Source: Thereva unica (taxonomy: Eukaryota > Arthropoda > Insecta > Diptera > Therevidae). Taken from it: DNA of 64,000 nucleotides. Location of the stretch: NCBI GenBank assembly GCA_949987705.1, contig OX465281.1, forward strand, positions 79,698,543 to 79,762,542, written 5' to 3'. The translations under genes were made by a program, and so were the position numbers. Below, piece by piece: positions 45,710-57,092 of the stretch. Within the stretch, counting starts at the first letter, position 1, and every line of letters starts with the position of its first letter. The notes under the pieces were generated by a model. That model worked only from the letters and a program-made list of their open reading frames with translations. It was not told where the DNA came from and ran no database searches.

Positions 45710-46213
45710 TTTCCAAAATTTTTTAATTTATTAGCATCTTTATAAATAGTTATGTGAGGTTGTTCTGTAAATGGTTGCCCTAAAATTACAGGAATATCCT
45801 GCACATTGTTAGATACTACCTCGAAAACAGGGGCCGGTTCGTGTATGTCGAAAACGAAAATTTTTTTTCGTCTCGGGTTCGCGTAAGTCGAAAAAATTGA
45901 AAATTTTCGACTGAAGCCGACGAAAGGCACTCGAAAGCTTTTGGGTTATCGAGTTTTTGCATTAGGACACGAACAATTTTCTTTCGACCTATGCGAACGC
46001 TTAAATTTTTGTCGACAAAATTTTTCGACTTCAATTTCTTTTCGTTCGGTTATCGTCGTTCGCCATACACGAACCCGCCCCAGTTTCTGCCTTTGCCTCA
46101 TCTACTGCAACTTCAACAATTTCCGTTATTCCTAATGATTTTACCTTGGCTCCTCCATAGCCTTTCAAAACCGTGTTTGAATTATTTACTTTTAGATTTA
46201 TTTCATTAGCCAA
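45710..46213 (-). pseudogene. Gypsy B protease region, interrupted by a MITE
   Basis: ANEINLKVNNSNTVLKGYGG (46210-46150) and then NVQDIPVILGQPFTEQPHI (45815-45760, with the ILG-type motif) are the pieces of an aspartic protease. The MITE 45831-46080 separates them. The DTG active site was not located with certainty. Confidence 0.6.
45831..46080. mobile_element. 250-bp MITE (GGGCCGGTTCGTG family), copy 2
   Basis: Flanked by CAG (45828-45830, 46081-46083). The ends GGGCCGGTTCGTG and CACGAACCCGCCC are inverted repeats. It is nearly identical to 30443-30692. Confidence 0.92.
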
Positions 46214-46261
46214 TAACTGTCATTATATTGCAGCCAGATCCCAAATCCACATATTAATAAA

Positions 46262-47286
46262 TTAACTGCCTACAGTACCATACATGAAATATTTCTCACC
46301 TTGGTTTTTTGATGTTTCCACTGCATTGATCAGTCTAGAAGTATCCCGTTTGCATTCTCCGGTGTGGTATCTCCTGCATTTTTCGCATCTATTATGACTT
46401 GGCCTTTTTGTAACAGGTGATCCAAGCTGCCGCACTCGTAGCATCTTCTCTTTCGATTACCTAGTGGTATAATTGTCCTGGGAATTTCTGACCTATTCCG
46501 GTTGTAATTTTGTAGGGGCATCCTTTGATGTCTTTCTTTATTGTGAGACGGGACTTCAAATTCTCTAATCGTCTTTAAGAAAATTAAAACATCTTCCGGC
46601 TCTTTAAAAGCGTTGCCTGTTGCTGTTGTGACCACGTTCTTGTCGGTACACGATACCGACACGATACACGAAACTGCATTTTCTCCCGAAATTCTACAAT
46701 TATTTGAAAGGGATAATTTATTGTAATAGTATTCGGTATAGCTTTCATTGCTCTGCTTTTTTCCTTGAAGCATTTGCTGCAACTGCTGGCAAAAATCTAA
46801 TTTCTCCGGAAAAACTTTCTTTAATTTCAGCTTCCATTCTTCCCAAGTGAAATTTACTGACGAAAGACTGGTATCAAGACTTGGCCAATCCACGCAGCTT
46901 GGTCGTAATGTTATACACTGTCGTAATTTCGTCCCACTTATAAATTTGTTTAATTTCCTCTACCTTTCTTAGCCACTGAGTAATGGTTTGCATTTTGTCC
47001 TCTGGATCAAACTCAGGCAAAACCTCATTACCAACATGTATTTTTAGTGGCTTCGCCCTTATCTCGGCCACATTGCTGGTCAATGTATACATAAGTCGCG
47101 CCAGTTCTCCAATTGTAGGGGGGTGCCGATTTCTGCCGACACACTTGAAGATTCGCTAAGAAAGGATTGCTCCGAATTTTCCTGAGCACTCGATTCACAT
47201 AAGGGACCCACCGTGACATTTTCCTCTACCCATTCAATTGCACGGCGTTTACGGCTTTTGTGTGTAGCCATATTACTTGCCGACAT
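46262..47286 (-). pseudogene. Gypsy B Gag
   Basis: The start is near 47286 with a basic N terminus. Gag core phrases are PEFDPEDKMQTITQWLRKVE (around 47010), TWEEWKLKLKKVFPEKLDF (around 46830) and GKKQSNESYTEYYYNKLSL (around 46755). A zinc-knuckle region has CYECGSLDHL (46445) and RCEKCRRYHTGECKRD (46385). At least three frame breaks are present. Confidence 0.75.
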
Positions 47287-47440
47287 ATTTCACAACACTA
47301 TGTTTATTGTATGTATTTAAAAAAAACTTTTATTTGTTTTTAAATTTAGATGATTAATAAAAAAACAATTTTCTAATAAATTGTAGTACTACACTAAGCA
47401 CACGACAGGTTAGCACATTCAATGTCGATAAGGGTCTCTG

Positions 47441-47458
47441 TATCCCACTTCTGATACA
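47441..47458 (-). other. Gypsy B primer-binding site (decayed)
   Basis: The minus strand reads TGTATCAGAAGTGGGATA a few bases after the LTR. It resembles the tRNA-Leu-type site of gypsy A with changes. Confidence 0.55.
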
Positions 47459-47462
47459 TATT

Positions 47463-47602
47463 TGTTAATATATCCCGCACGAAAAAAAAAAATATTTTCT
47501 ATAAATAAAAAAATTATAAACAAGTAAGATCACTTTACGAAAATTATTTAATAGCTTTAAAAAAAATCAAGACAGTTATCGCGTTCCGCTCGTATTTGGA
47601 AC
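47463..47602 (-). repeat. Gypsy B 5' LTR, piece 1
   Basis: Matches 37362 onward up to ...tatttggaac, where the copia element begins. The copia TSD ggaac is 47598-47602. Confidence 0.9.
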
Positions 47603-47739
47603 TGATGAATTATAAATCTTTTATTGAACTCAATCGACAGTATAAAGTTATGACATACTTCGTTATACAATATACATTGAACATGACAATAATGGTACAG
47701 TGGTATTTTAACTCTAATGTTGTCATTGGTATTCCAACA
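47603..47739 (-). repeat. Copia 3' LTR
   Basis: 137 bp, TG...CA ends on the plus strand. It differs from the other LTR only at gttAtgac versus gttTtgac. Confidence 0.95.
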
Positions 47740-47785
47740 TTTCCCCTCAATGATACATTAGGTATAGGTTACAAAAGGATTCGAT

Positions 47786-50700
47786 TCAGTAAAGTCCTAA
47801 TAGCTTCGTTAATTTCGAATGCTTCTGTTTGTTTAATACTTTAGTTAGTATGTCCGCTATCATATCTCCTGTTGGTACGTAAGTCAACTCAATTATTTTT
47901 CTCTGATATATTTCTCTAACGTAATGTACTTTTATATCTATATGTTTACTGCGTGAGTGAAATACCGGGTTTTTAACCAGCTGCTGGGCACTAAGGTTAT
48001 CACTACTCAATTTGGTTGGCTCGTCCAGGGTAAAACCCAAATCTTTCAGGACACTTCGAAGGTATACTATTTCCTTAGATGCTGATGCAATTGCCATGTA
48101 CTCAGCTTCCGTGGAGCTGAGCGCTACGGAATGTTGCTTCTTTGATTCCCAGCTTATTGCGCCGCCCGCCACCATAAACACGTAACCGGTTACTGACTTC
48201 CGGTCATCGGCATCGCCAGCCCAATCAGCATCTGCATATCCCACTAACGCTTGTCTTGTTTTAGTGAAATGTAGACTGATATTTATTGTACTTTTTAGAT
48301 ACCTCAATAAATGATTTGCTGCTTTCAAATTTTCCTTGTGTGGGTCTTTGTTGAACTGCGCCAGCTTGTTTACTGAATGTGCTATATCTGGTCTCGTTGA
48401 TATTGCAAGATAGGTTAGCGATCCTATCAACGACTGATATTCTTTTATATCAGGCTTATCACAATTTTCGCAATCTTTGCACTTTGTCATCTTGCTTCCA
48501 GGATCCAACGGTGTACTGCAATTTCGACAATCTGTCATACGATTCTGCATGAGCAAATTATTTATGATCTGTTTTTGTGATATATTCATTTTTCCTCTAT
48601 CTCCATCTCTTAATACTTCCAATCCGAGATAATGTTCTATTTCACCTTTGTCCCCTGTGTCGAAATGCAGACTGATTTCGTTTTTTATTATATTCAATGT
48701 TTTTTCATGTGAGCAGGCTAACAGGATGTCATCTACATAGATCACAGCTATGTTCCTTTCGTGATGCTTATGCATAACATAAACGCAGTTGTCAGATGAA
48801 CATCGGGTAAAACCGATTTGCTTCAATGCATCATTCAGTTTGCTGTACCATTCGCGGCCTGACTGTTTCAGTCCATATATCGCCTTCTGTAGCCTGCACA
48901 CTTTATGCGGAGAGCTTTGGTCCTCGAAAAATTTTGGCTGTTCATGTACACTTCTTCTTTTAAGTCACCGTTTAGATAGGCAGAGGTAACATCCAGCTGG
49001 TGGACAAGCAATTCATGCTCAACTGCCAAAGCTAAAATCATTCGTATTGTTGAAAGTCTCGCGACTGGTGAAAAAGTTTCCTTAAAGTCGACGCCGTATT
49101 TTTGGCTGCAGCCCTTTGCCACAAGTCTGGCTTTGTATCGCGTTACTCTTCCCTCTTTGTCGCGTTTTATGTTAAACACCCACTTCGATTTTATAGCTCG
49201 ACGTCCCTCTGGAAGATTCGTCAACTCCCAGGTGTTATTCTTCTGGAGCGATTGGAATTCAGTGTACATTGCTTTTTTCTACTGTTCAGCCTCATTAGAA
49301 GCTAATGCTTCTTCAAACGACTTAGGATTGTCGTACTTACCACTACTTGTCATGGTATTGAGGGAATTCTGTCTTTCTATCCTCGGTCTTCCAGGTTTTC
49401 CGGTTCGGATAATGCGTGGTCTGCCACCACGATTAGCTCTTTTCAAGTTGTCATCTTGATTTACCTCGATAGTTTCGGAATCAGACTGCATTGACTCTTT
49501 GTCTGTATCGTTCTCGATAGTATCCGAGAGATCGCCTGGATCATCCTCTAATGTTAGTTTGCTGTCAAGCTCAGTTAAGGCTTCTTCTGTCCCTGAACTA
49601 CATTTTTCTTCACTATCTACAATAATGTAATCATTAGTATTGGCATAATTTGACTTGCCTGTGATTTCCATGAAAATGATGTCTCTGGTAATATGTAGTT
49701 TCTTTGAGGACTCTTGATATACTCGGTAGGCTTTGCTATTTTCTGAACAGCCCACCGTGACGCATTCCACTCCTTTCGGCTGAAATTTTCCCCTTCCAGG
49801 CCGTTTATCCAATATTACTGCCTTGCTTCCGAACACTTTTAAGTGTGATACCGATGGCTTTTTTCCAGTCCATGCTTCATAAGGGGTCATATTTCCTATT
49901 GACTTAGTCGGTGATCTGTTTCTTAAGTACGCTGCTGTGTGTATCGCTTCAGCCCAATACGAGTTTGGTAATGATGCACTGAGCAGCATGCAACGTGCCA
50001 TTTCCACTAGCGTACGGTTGGCACGCTCCGCAACACCATTCTGCTGAGGTGTGTATGGCACTGTTAACTGATGTTTTATTCCATATTGCTTTAGATGGTT
50101 CGAGAACTCACGGTTCACATATTCTCTGCCGTTATCACTTCGGAGGATCTTAATTTTACGGTCGGTCGTTCGTTCAACTCCTGCTTGGAAATATTTGTAC
50201 ACGTCGAGTGCTTCGCTTTTCTCCTTTAAGAAATACACGAAAATCATTTTTGTGTTATCATCTATGAACGTGATAAAATATCTTGAACCCCCATTCGATT
50301 TTGTTCTGACTGGACCAAATATGTCTGTATGTATTATTTCCAGTATTTCCGTTGTAATTGACGAACTTTTTGGAAATGGCTTTACACAAATTTTTCCCTT
50401 TGCACACACATCGCAGTTTGCATTTACGTTTTCCTGTCGTAAATCAATTCCATGAACTAATTTTTTATTTTCTAGTTCTTGAAGCGATTTTTTGTTCAGG
50501 TGTCCGTACCGTAAATGCCATTTCTGACATTCGTCTCTTTCCTTATTTGCGTAAAAAACTGTGTTGGCCCCCACCAACTCTGACTCGAACACAAAAAGCC
50601 CGTCTATTCTCTTGGCTTTTATTATTGGACCACCCGTTTGAGCTCTTATGGTAACGCCACTCGTTGCGAAATTTGCAACATAACCCCTTTTTACAACTTT

Positions 50701-51767
50701 ACTCATCGACAGGAAGTTTGTTTTTATGTTCGGAACAAAAAGTACGTCCTTTAATGTGACATTCACTCCTTCTTTCGTTTTAAACAATACTTCACCAACC
50801 CCACGTGATTCTATTGAATGTTCAGCAGCTAGTTGGATTTTTTCAGAATGTGCCTTTATTTTTGTAAACAGCTCTCTGTTACAGCAAATATGACATGTGG
50901 AGCCACTGTCCACCACCCATTTCATTTTGCCAATAATGGCGTTGTTGGCGAAAAACATCGAAAACGCTGCATTTCTAGTTTTACCCTTATTTAGATAACA
51001 TTTAGGACTCATCACGATTTTCTTACGGCCTTCTGGACAATTGTCTGCGAAGTGTCCATATTTCCCACATGCACAACATCCTTGGCGTTTTTTCTTCATT
51101 TCATTCCTTTTATTTGTTCTAACTGATCTGGAATAAAAAACTTGCTCACCTTCGTTTAGCCCGTTTTCCTCTGATTGCATTTCTGCTTCCTTTCGGTGTC
51201 CTTCCTCCAGCAATTTGATTTTTAGACTAGTAATACTAGGCAGGACATCTCTCGACTCGATCGCAATAACGAAACTCTCGTAGGACTTTGGTAAACTGCA
51301 CAGAAGTAAAATTGATAGTAAACCCCCTTCGGTATCCTCTAATTTGATACCGATTTCATTCAATTTCTCGACAATGCTCGAGAAATTATCAAGATGAGAT
51401 GCAATACCTTGTTTCTCGTTCATTTTTAGCTGTAACAGCTGACGAAATAAACTAACCTTTCTAGCAGGACCGCATGGTTGATGTAGGTCTCCAAGCTTTT
51501 TCCATGCTTCTGCTGATGTTACACACTTTTTACGTGGAGCAATTGTGACGATTTTACACTTAGCACAATTGTTGCCAGGGCCTTCTCGTCCTTGGCCTTC
51601 CAAACCACCAGATCTGCATTCTTGTTTGCCTTCGGTCTAGGGCTAGATCCATCCACATAGCCCCACAGCTCGCTGTGTATCAAAACGCTCTTCATTTGGA
51701 TTTTCCATCCGTCAAAATTTCCTTCATCCAACTTTTCAATTTGATACAGTGATGATCCCATTTTCAA
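47786..51767 (-). pseudogene. Copia Gag-Pol polyprotein (three lesions)
   Basis: The start is at 51767 (MKMGSSLYQIEKL). Gag has a frame break near 51525-51560, then a single zinc knuckle CCACGKYGHFADNC (51088-51045). The protease has WVVDSGSTCHICC (50920). The integrase has a zinc-binding region HLRYGHLNKKSL ... CDVCAKGK (50510-50390) and a core with IIHTDIFGPV (50340), SDNGREYVN (50130) and PQQNGVAERANR (50050). The reverse transcriptase has NTWELTNLPEGRRAIKSKWV (49240), VHQLDVTSAYLNGD (49000) and IAVIYVDDILLACS (48750) with YVDD. RNase H has GYADADWAGD (48235) and SSTEAEYMA (48120). A TAG interrupts near 49275, and a 1-bp deletion shifts the frame near 48945. Given the near-identical LTRs, these lesions are recent or are assembly errors. 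Confidence 0.9.
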
Positions 51768-51845
51768 TTATTAATTATTCTTCGTCTCAAATATAAAAAA
51801 TGACTTTTTTTTTTATATATATATTTTTTTGTTTTTTTCAAGCAT

Positions 51846-51865
51846 GGCACACTGGGCCCATAACC
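51846..51865 (-). other. Copia primer-binding site
   Basis: Directly after the 5' LTR the minus strand reads GGTTATGGGCCCAGTGTGCC. This is the known copia-style site that pairs with the internal part of initiator tRNA-Met. Confidence 0.8.
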
Positions 51866-52002
51866 TGATGAATTATAAATCTTTTATTGAACTCAATCGA
51901 CAGTATAAAGTTTTGACATACTTCGTTATACAATATACATTGAACATGACAATAATGGTACAGTGGTATTTTAACTCTAATGTTGTCATTGGTATTCCAA
52001 CA
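51866..52002 (-). repeat. Copia 5' LTR
   Basis: 137 bp, partner of 47603-47739. Confidence 0.95.
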
Positions 52003-52007
52003 GGAAC

Positions 52008-52533
52008 TGTGCTAGACCCGTCGCGTCCTAGAAAATAGAATAAAAGGAATTTGTCAGTAAATTAATACTGTGTGAGTGGTGGGAAGAAATACAAAACTAA
52101 ACGCCCAGCATGCGTACATTCACACTCGTAGCATTCCATACAAATCATCAGCATGTTTGTGGATTTTCTTCCTTCTCAAGTCACGCAGACCCCGACGCAG
52201 TAGCCTCACAAACCACGCTTACCACCCTGATCACGCAGACCAGCACATGGCATGAGTTCCTCCAGCCAAGCCGGATGACTCATCCATCGACCCTTGAGTT
52301 CGGGCACGCAGCGCAAGCTCAACACTCAACATCACATGCGCACAACAGTTTGTGACTCATCTCTCAAACTACCCTACACCACTATACCAAAAACGACCAA
52401 CAAATCTACGAATACAAATTCCATTCACTGCTCTTGTTCGCTCCACATCCCAGGACACTGTTTTCACTACTGAATTAATATTCTAAAGCTACTTGCGGAT
52501 TTCTGCTCATTAGTTAACTAACATGTGCATGTA
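52008..52533 (-). repeat. Gypsy B 5' LTR, piece 2
   Basis: Collinear with 37512-38030 of the other LTR (gtgctagacccgtcgcgtcc...acatgtgcatgta). It stops where the TA-flanked element begins. The third piece is 53988-54043. Confidence 0.9.
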
Positions 52534-53985
52534 TAGTTGTTTTCAAACGTCGTGACATCCCGCGCATGTTCCCCAGCTAAGCTCTTAAAAATGTTTAAAA
52601 GCTCAGACAAAAGCTTCAGTTAACTCCTCCTATCAAATCACTTGCTGCCATGTAATCAGTCGCGACTGCGTATTGCTAAAGGGAGGTGTATTTTTCTGGG
52701 ACTTCAATGATTATTTAAAAAAATTACAAATTATGACTGAAGAACACCCGTTTTAAGGTTATTATATTTTACACATATGCTACAGAAATAATTTGAAGTA
52801 ATTTCTACTAAAAAATACGAAATTTGGATTTTTATCGCTTTGATTACTTGATTGTTGACATTTTCCGCCAGTTTTACATGTATTTAAAAGCTCTGCTCCA
52901 CACATATAAAGATTAATTAACTTTATCAAGACCGTCTCAACTACAGGCCTCGTAGATGAATTTTTCGTGGTGTTGGTAATAGGCCCAAAAGTCACCGCAC
53001 ACCGGAGTAACATGGCGCGGAAGCCGTACGCGCAGAATTTTTGTGTTTATTTTTGCAGTAAAAAGTGATAAAATATTGTATTTTAACACTTTTAACTGCA
53101 CTTGGATTTATCAGTGAATAGTTTTTTAGTGATTTCATTAAAAAAATAAAACAAATTTGGTGATTAAGTGTGTTTTAGTGTTCAAATTGTTAAGGCGATC
53201 AACTTTTTTTTCACATTCACGGTGTTTTTTCATGTTTATTTACGAAAAAAATGTTGAATATTTAATGTTTTGTGTAGTTATGGAATTAAAAGTGATTTTA
53301 AAGTGATTAATACATATATTATGATATTATTATTAAAAATATAGGTGCCGAAAAAAACTTATCTTATTCACTCTTCCATTCGCACTTTTCTGTACTTATA
53401 TGTTTAGTAATGTTTAGTAATTGCAAAATAAATTAATTAATGACTTTAAAATCACTTTTAATTAAATATTCAGCATATTTTCCCTTAATATACACGAAAA
53501 AAACACCGCGAATGTAAAATAAATTGATCACCTTAACAATTAAGACACCAAAAATACACTAAATCACTATTTTTTTATATATTTTTTTATTAAATCACTA
53601 AAGAAATAATCACTGATAATCCTTGTATGGTTTAAAGCGATAAATTTCAATAATTTACCACTTTTTACCACAAAACTATAACGAAAACACTCCCGTACGT
53701 ACTCTGCGCCATTAAATTCTCAGCAACTGTCAAATTTTGGGACCATTCTCAACCATGGTTGTATTGGTGCGAGACACAACTGCATGGCCTGTAGTTGAGA
53801 GGGGCTTGACTTTATTCATTCGGCATGCGCGCATCCCTTCCCATATTATTTTGTTGAGTTTTTTCTGCGTTTGTTGCTGTTTTAACTAAAAAGCGGGGAA
53901 ATGATAGAACAATATTTATAAAATTTGGCAATGAGGTGCGCAGAGCTGTTCATATTTTTTGTGTCACGAAGTTTGAAAAATTCTT
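52534..53985. mobile_element. TA-flanked non-autonomous element, copy 2
   Basis: Homologous to 33423-34218. TA flanks it (52532-52533, 53986-53987). The uninterrupted LTR at about 38030 reads gcatgTAcatt and is the empty site. This copy lacks an internal stretch present in copy 1 (about 33790-33990) but carries the extra element 52927-53808. Tc1/mariner type is likely. Confidence 0.9.
52927..53808. mobile_element. 882-bp foldback element with 7-bp duplication
   Basis: The ends CAAGACCGTCTCAACTACAG and CAAGCCCCTCTCAACTACAG (second as reverse complement) are inverted repeats. ACTTTAT flanks it (52920-52926, 53809-53815) and occurs once at the matching site in copy 1 (around 34040). The arms are related across most of the length (cacggtgttttttc against gaaaaaaacaccg), so it is a long imperfect palindrome. 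Superfamily unknown; a fragment lies at 28154. Confidence 0.88.
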
Positions 53986-53987
53986 TA

Positions 53988-54043
53988 CATTAATATGGTT
54001 AAGATTCTTTCTTTTTTTCTCTTACCTCAAATATCTCCTGACA
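53988..54043 (-). repeat. Gypsy B 5' LTR, piece 3
   Basis: cattaatatggttaagattc...tcctgaca matches 38029-38115 with a short deletion. TACT follows. Confidence 0.85.
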
Positions 54044-54127
54044 TACTCTAATTTAGAAAATTATTTTGAGCAGTTTTTTATTAAAATTCCTGGCAAATTT
54101 TGTCGTAAGCAAAAAAACAATCGATAA

Positions 54128-54470
54128 CCCGGTGGCCAGACGACCAATTTTTCAGTTGCAATATTGCATTGCAGCATTAAAATTGATCGTCTAGCCCCTG
54201 TTGCAATATTGCATACAATATTGTAAATGCAATGGTTGCATATGCAAGAAATTCTGAATTTTTTAAAAACAAAATAACGGGAAGTAGGAGAACTACTATT
54301 TTTTTTATTATTACAAAATGAGTGAATTAATGAAAATTAGTACCGAACACAACTATCTCCTGCGCTTTTCTTGCAAGAAATTGCAATGCAATGAAATTCC
54401 TCCCGATAAAACTTTGACATGCAATATTTCAAATTGCAATTGCAGACAAATTGGTCGTCTGGCTCCCGGG
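54128..54470. mobile_element. 343-bp MITE, TAA duplication
   Basis: CCCGGTGGCCAGACGACC and CCCGGGAGCCAGACGACC (reverse complement of the right end) lie between TAA (54125-54127) and TAA (54471-54473). The interior has many TTGCAATATTGC-like palindromes. The type is PIF/Harbinger-like. Confidence 0.85.
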
Positions 54471-54515
54471 TAAAAGTCGACTGTCAAATCGACAATTTTC
54501 GATTATAACACCGTG

Positions 54516-54949
54516 CATGGAGTCTATACAAGGAGATATAACTCTTATGGGAAAAATAACCGGAAATGGATGGGTAGCAGAAACTAAACTTCTAGTTCAT
54601 TGTTTGCCACAGATGTCGCCTAAAGCTGACGTGCCTCACATGAAGTTTGCTGAATTTTACCCGAAAATGAAGCAATGCAAAAAAAAAATTCATTGGAAAA
54701 TATTAAAAATTCATTGGAAAATTCATAAATTGGTTAAATACGAAAAATGACATCGATATAAATCCAATTTAGAAGCTGATTTTTTAAGTTAGGCGTAAAC
54801 ATAAAATATCCTAGCAGATAACGGACTTTGCCATCAACCGGATGAATATACTCGGCCATGTTTTTTGGGGTACATGTGACTGTGGCGCCCTCACTCAATC
54901 AAACAAAATTTGACAACACGGAGTTTTAACTCCTTGTCTAGGCTCTATG
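54516..54949. mobile_element. 434-bp hAT-like element with perfect 8-bp duplication
   Basis: CATGGAGTCTATACAAGGAG and the reverse complement of the right end CATAGAGCCTAGACAAGGAG match at 17 of 20. ACACCGTG flanks both sides (54508-54515, 54950-54957). It landed at the edge of the inverted-repeat element starting 54957. The open frame inside (54451-54750) is not recognised. Confidence 0.85.
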
Positions 54950-54956
54950 ACACCGT

Positions 54957-55412
54957 GTCTGCACTTGCCATATGTTATTGAAAAGTATCTGTCAGTTATG
55001 GCTAACGATTTATTGCTTATTTTGAATAGTGGGCAAATTATGTCGGACATTTCAGTTGAAAAGATGGCGTTAAGGAGACAACAACAAAGATTTCAACAAA
55101 TTTTGCTTAATTAAAAAACATTAGAATTGCTAGAGCATATGGAATTCGAAGAAATGCGTAATTTAAGAAAGAAACCATCATTTTGGGTATGTCAATTTTT
55201 AGGAAGAAGGCAAAATTTCGATGGTTACTTGAACTCCGCCATTTTGTAACGATAAATGTCACATTTCTTGCCAACTTTATGGAAACAGATATGGAAAAAA
55301 ATATTCTTTCCATATATTGCTTTCAATAAAATATGGCCAAGTTTACCCTGTCCGCACCAGCCATTTGATAGCAATGCCATAAGCAATTCAATAAAATATG
55401 GCAAGTGCAGAC
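54957..55412. mobile_element. Inverted-repeat element (GTCTGCACTTGCC)
   Basis: GTCTGCACTTGCCATAT at 54957 is matched by ATATGGCAAGTGCAGAC ending at 55411/55412. Both arms continue with TATTGAA. The target duplication is unresolved because the hAT-like element sits on the left edge. Confidence 0.75.
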
Positions 55413-56412
55413 GCTAGGTAACCGACATCCGCCATATCAAACTAAATAATTGACAGTCTATAATCGATAAATGTCGCTTGTCGATTAGGTATAGACACTC
55501 GCAATAGGGGTCTGAGTCTCGCAAAAGGTCGAAAATTGCTGGACCGATTTGAATATTTTCGGTGGTCTAAAAAAATGCCGGTAATAATTCTGAAAAAGAT
55601 GGCCTGGCTATATTTTTGGAAATGTGTGGCCGATACTATTGCTGGGTACCTTGTATTCAGACATGTTTTCGCAATGTTTTATTAAAAGAAGAGAAGAATG
55701 TGGATTCGACCTTATCTAAATAAAACAGAGGCACATAATGATATAAGCGATGATTTAATTGTAGATATGTAGTTACTTGTTCAGAATTTCACTAGAATGA
55801 CGAAAGGTGAATTTAAATATTTCATCCACAACCATAAAGGTGATGACGCAATCACGACGGCACGTTATACGCGGCAGGCGCTTCATGCGCGTTGACGTCC
55901 GTTGTAGGTTCATTCGTAGCGTGAGCACTTCAAAAATGTAGTTTTGAAAATTCATTTATGGATTTTTTGTATGCACTTGCCATAAAGCCATGGATATTTT
56001 TTCACAGACTCAAATATCGACGTCAAAGCGCGTCAACGCCCTTGTGTTTACCACTCTGCTCTTATCTAAATTGTTGTTGAATATCAGAGTTCTAAGAATG
56101 CGAAATATCCATTAACTTAAACCATTGTAGATCCCACGCATTGTTGAGCGCTACTCCATCTGGTACGGTGTCAATCGATTTTCCTTCATAATATGCGTGC
56201 ACTGATATAGAATTTTTAAACAACATAACTAACATGTGTTCTAGGGTATTAAGGATAAAGGATGGCGAGTTTATCAACATATAATCATTTATGATGTTGA
56301 ACTGTAAAAATTGCCCAATTATAATATAAATTCAAGAAAAAATGCAACCTCTCCTCGTTCTCTACACGTATTTGGTTGCGACTAAGTTCGCCCGGATGCT
56401 GTGGGTTCATGC
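55413..56412. other. No recognised gene
   Basis: Non-coding. The stretch ending near 55515 (caataggggtctgag) resembles, in reverse, 37112-37140 and may be one end of an old transposon. Confidence 0.5.
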
Positions 56413-56415
56413 ATA

Positions 56416-56798
56416 GCCCCCTTTTAGACGGGCGGACACCGAACAGACAAAACGGACGAGCGAACTGGGTGTATAGGGAAGCGGGTGAGAGAGGACGATG
56501 GGGAGGGCAGACAATTTTCATGGACACTTTCAGCGAACTGTGAACAGACAATTTGACAGTTCCTGCGTTGTTGTTGTTGCTAGGATGAGAGAGCAAAAGC
56601 AAATTTCAAAAAGCAAGAACAGCAAGCCATGAAGTTTTTATAAAAGCAACAACAAAACCCAATCATTTTTGGCATTTTGTCCGTTCGTTGGTGTCCGCCC
56701 GTGTAAATGCCCAGCCGACACTCCACCGGGCTTCAAAGGAGAATTTGCGATTACAGTTAAGTTTTGTCTGTTCGGTGTCCGCCCGTCTAAAAAGGGCC
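56416..56798. mobile_element. 383-bp MITE, ATA duplication
   Basis: Inverted repeats run for about 38 bp with the core TTTTAGACGGGCGGACACCG, flanked by ATA (56413-56415, 56799-56801). The interior repeats GTCCGTTCG-like motifs. It is probably PIF/Harbinger-like. Confidence 0.83.
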
Positions 56799-57092
56799 AT
56801 ACCGAGCCCAGGCAAAGTACACTCCTACACCGCACAGAATTATGCCTTCTTTAGGGCATACTACATACTCCTAGTCCAAAAAAAATCGAAATAGTTTTAT
56901 AATACTCCGCAATGTTTAAATAGTTTCGCTCTATGAGCGATATCACAAGCCGGCTATTAGTTGCAATATGGCCAGTATCGTCGGGCTATACGGATATATT
57001 GCCGGCAAGTTTGAACATATTGATGGAAATAATTGCCATCATTGCCGGCCACACATTGCCGAACAATTTTGTTCGTTTACAGGCACCTTTAA

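Larger units (their letters stand above)
47603..52002 (-). mobile_element. Copia-type LTR retrotransposon, recent insertion
   Basis: Two 137-bp LTRs (47603-47739, 51866-52002) differ at one base. The 5-bp duplication GGAAC flanks it (47598-47602, 52003-52007). It splits the gypsy B LTR. The single long polyprotein frame has the order Gag-PR-IN-RT-RH, as in copia. A polypurine tract (minus: GAGGGGAAA before 47740) and an initiator-tRNA-type primer site are present. The coding region has three lesions. Confidence 0.95.
37362..54043 (-). mobile_element. Gypsy B: Ty3/gypsy LTR retrotransposon carrying nested insertions
   Basis: The left LTR is 37362-38115. The right LTR starts at 47463 and, once inserted elements are skipped, ends at 54043. 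A 4-bp duplication TACT flanks the whole (37358-37361, 54044-54047). The minus-strand order is gag (47286-46262), protease, RT, RNase H, integrase (to about 38100). It has been hit by a DUF7869-type transposon (40072-44630), MITEs (38865-39096, 45831-46080), a copia element (47603-52002) and a TA-flanked element (52534-53985). Several frameshifts are its own. Confidence 0.9.

Noticed and set aside
54451..54750. 99-residue open frame as a gene
   Set aside because: It runs across the end of one MITE and into a hAT-like element and has no recognisable domain.
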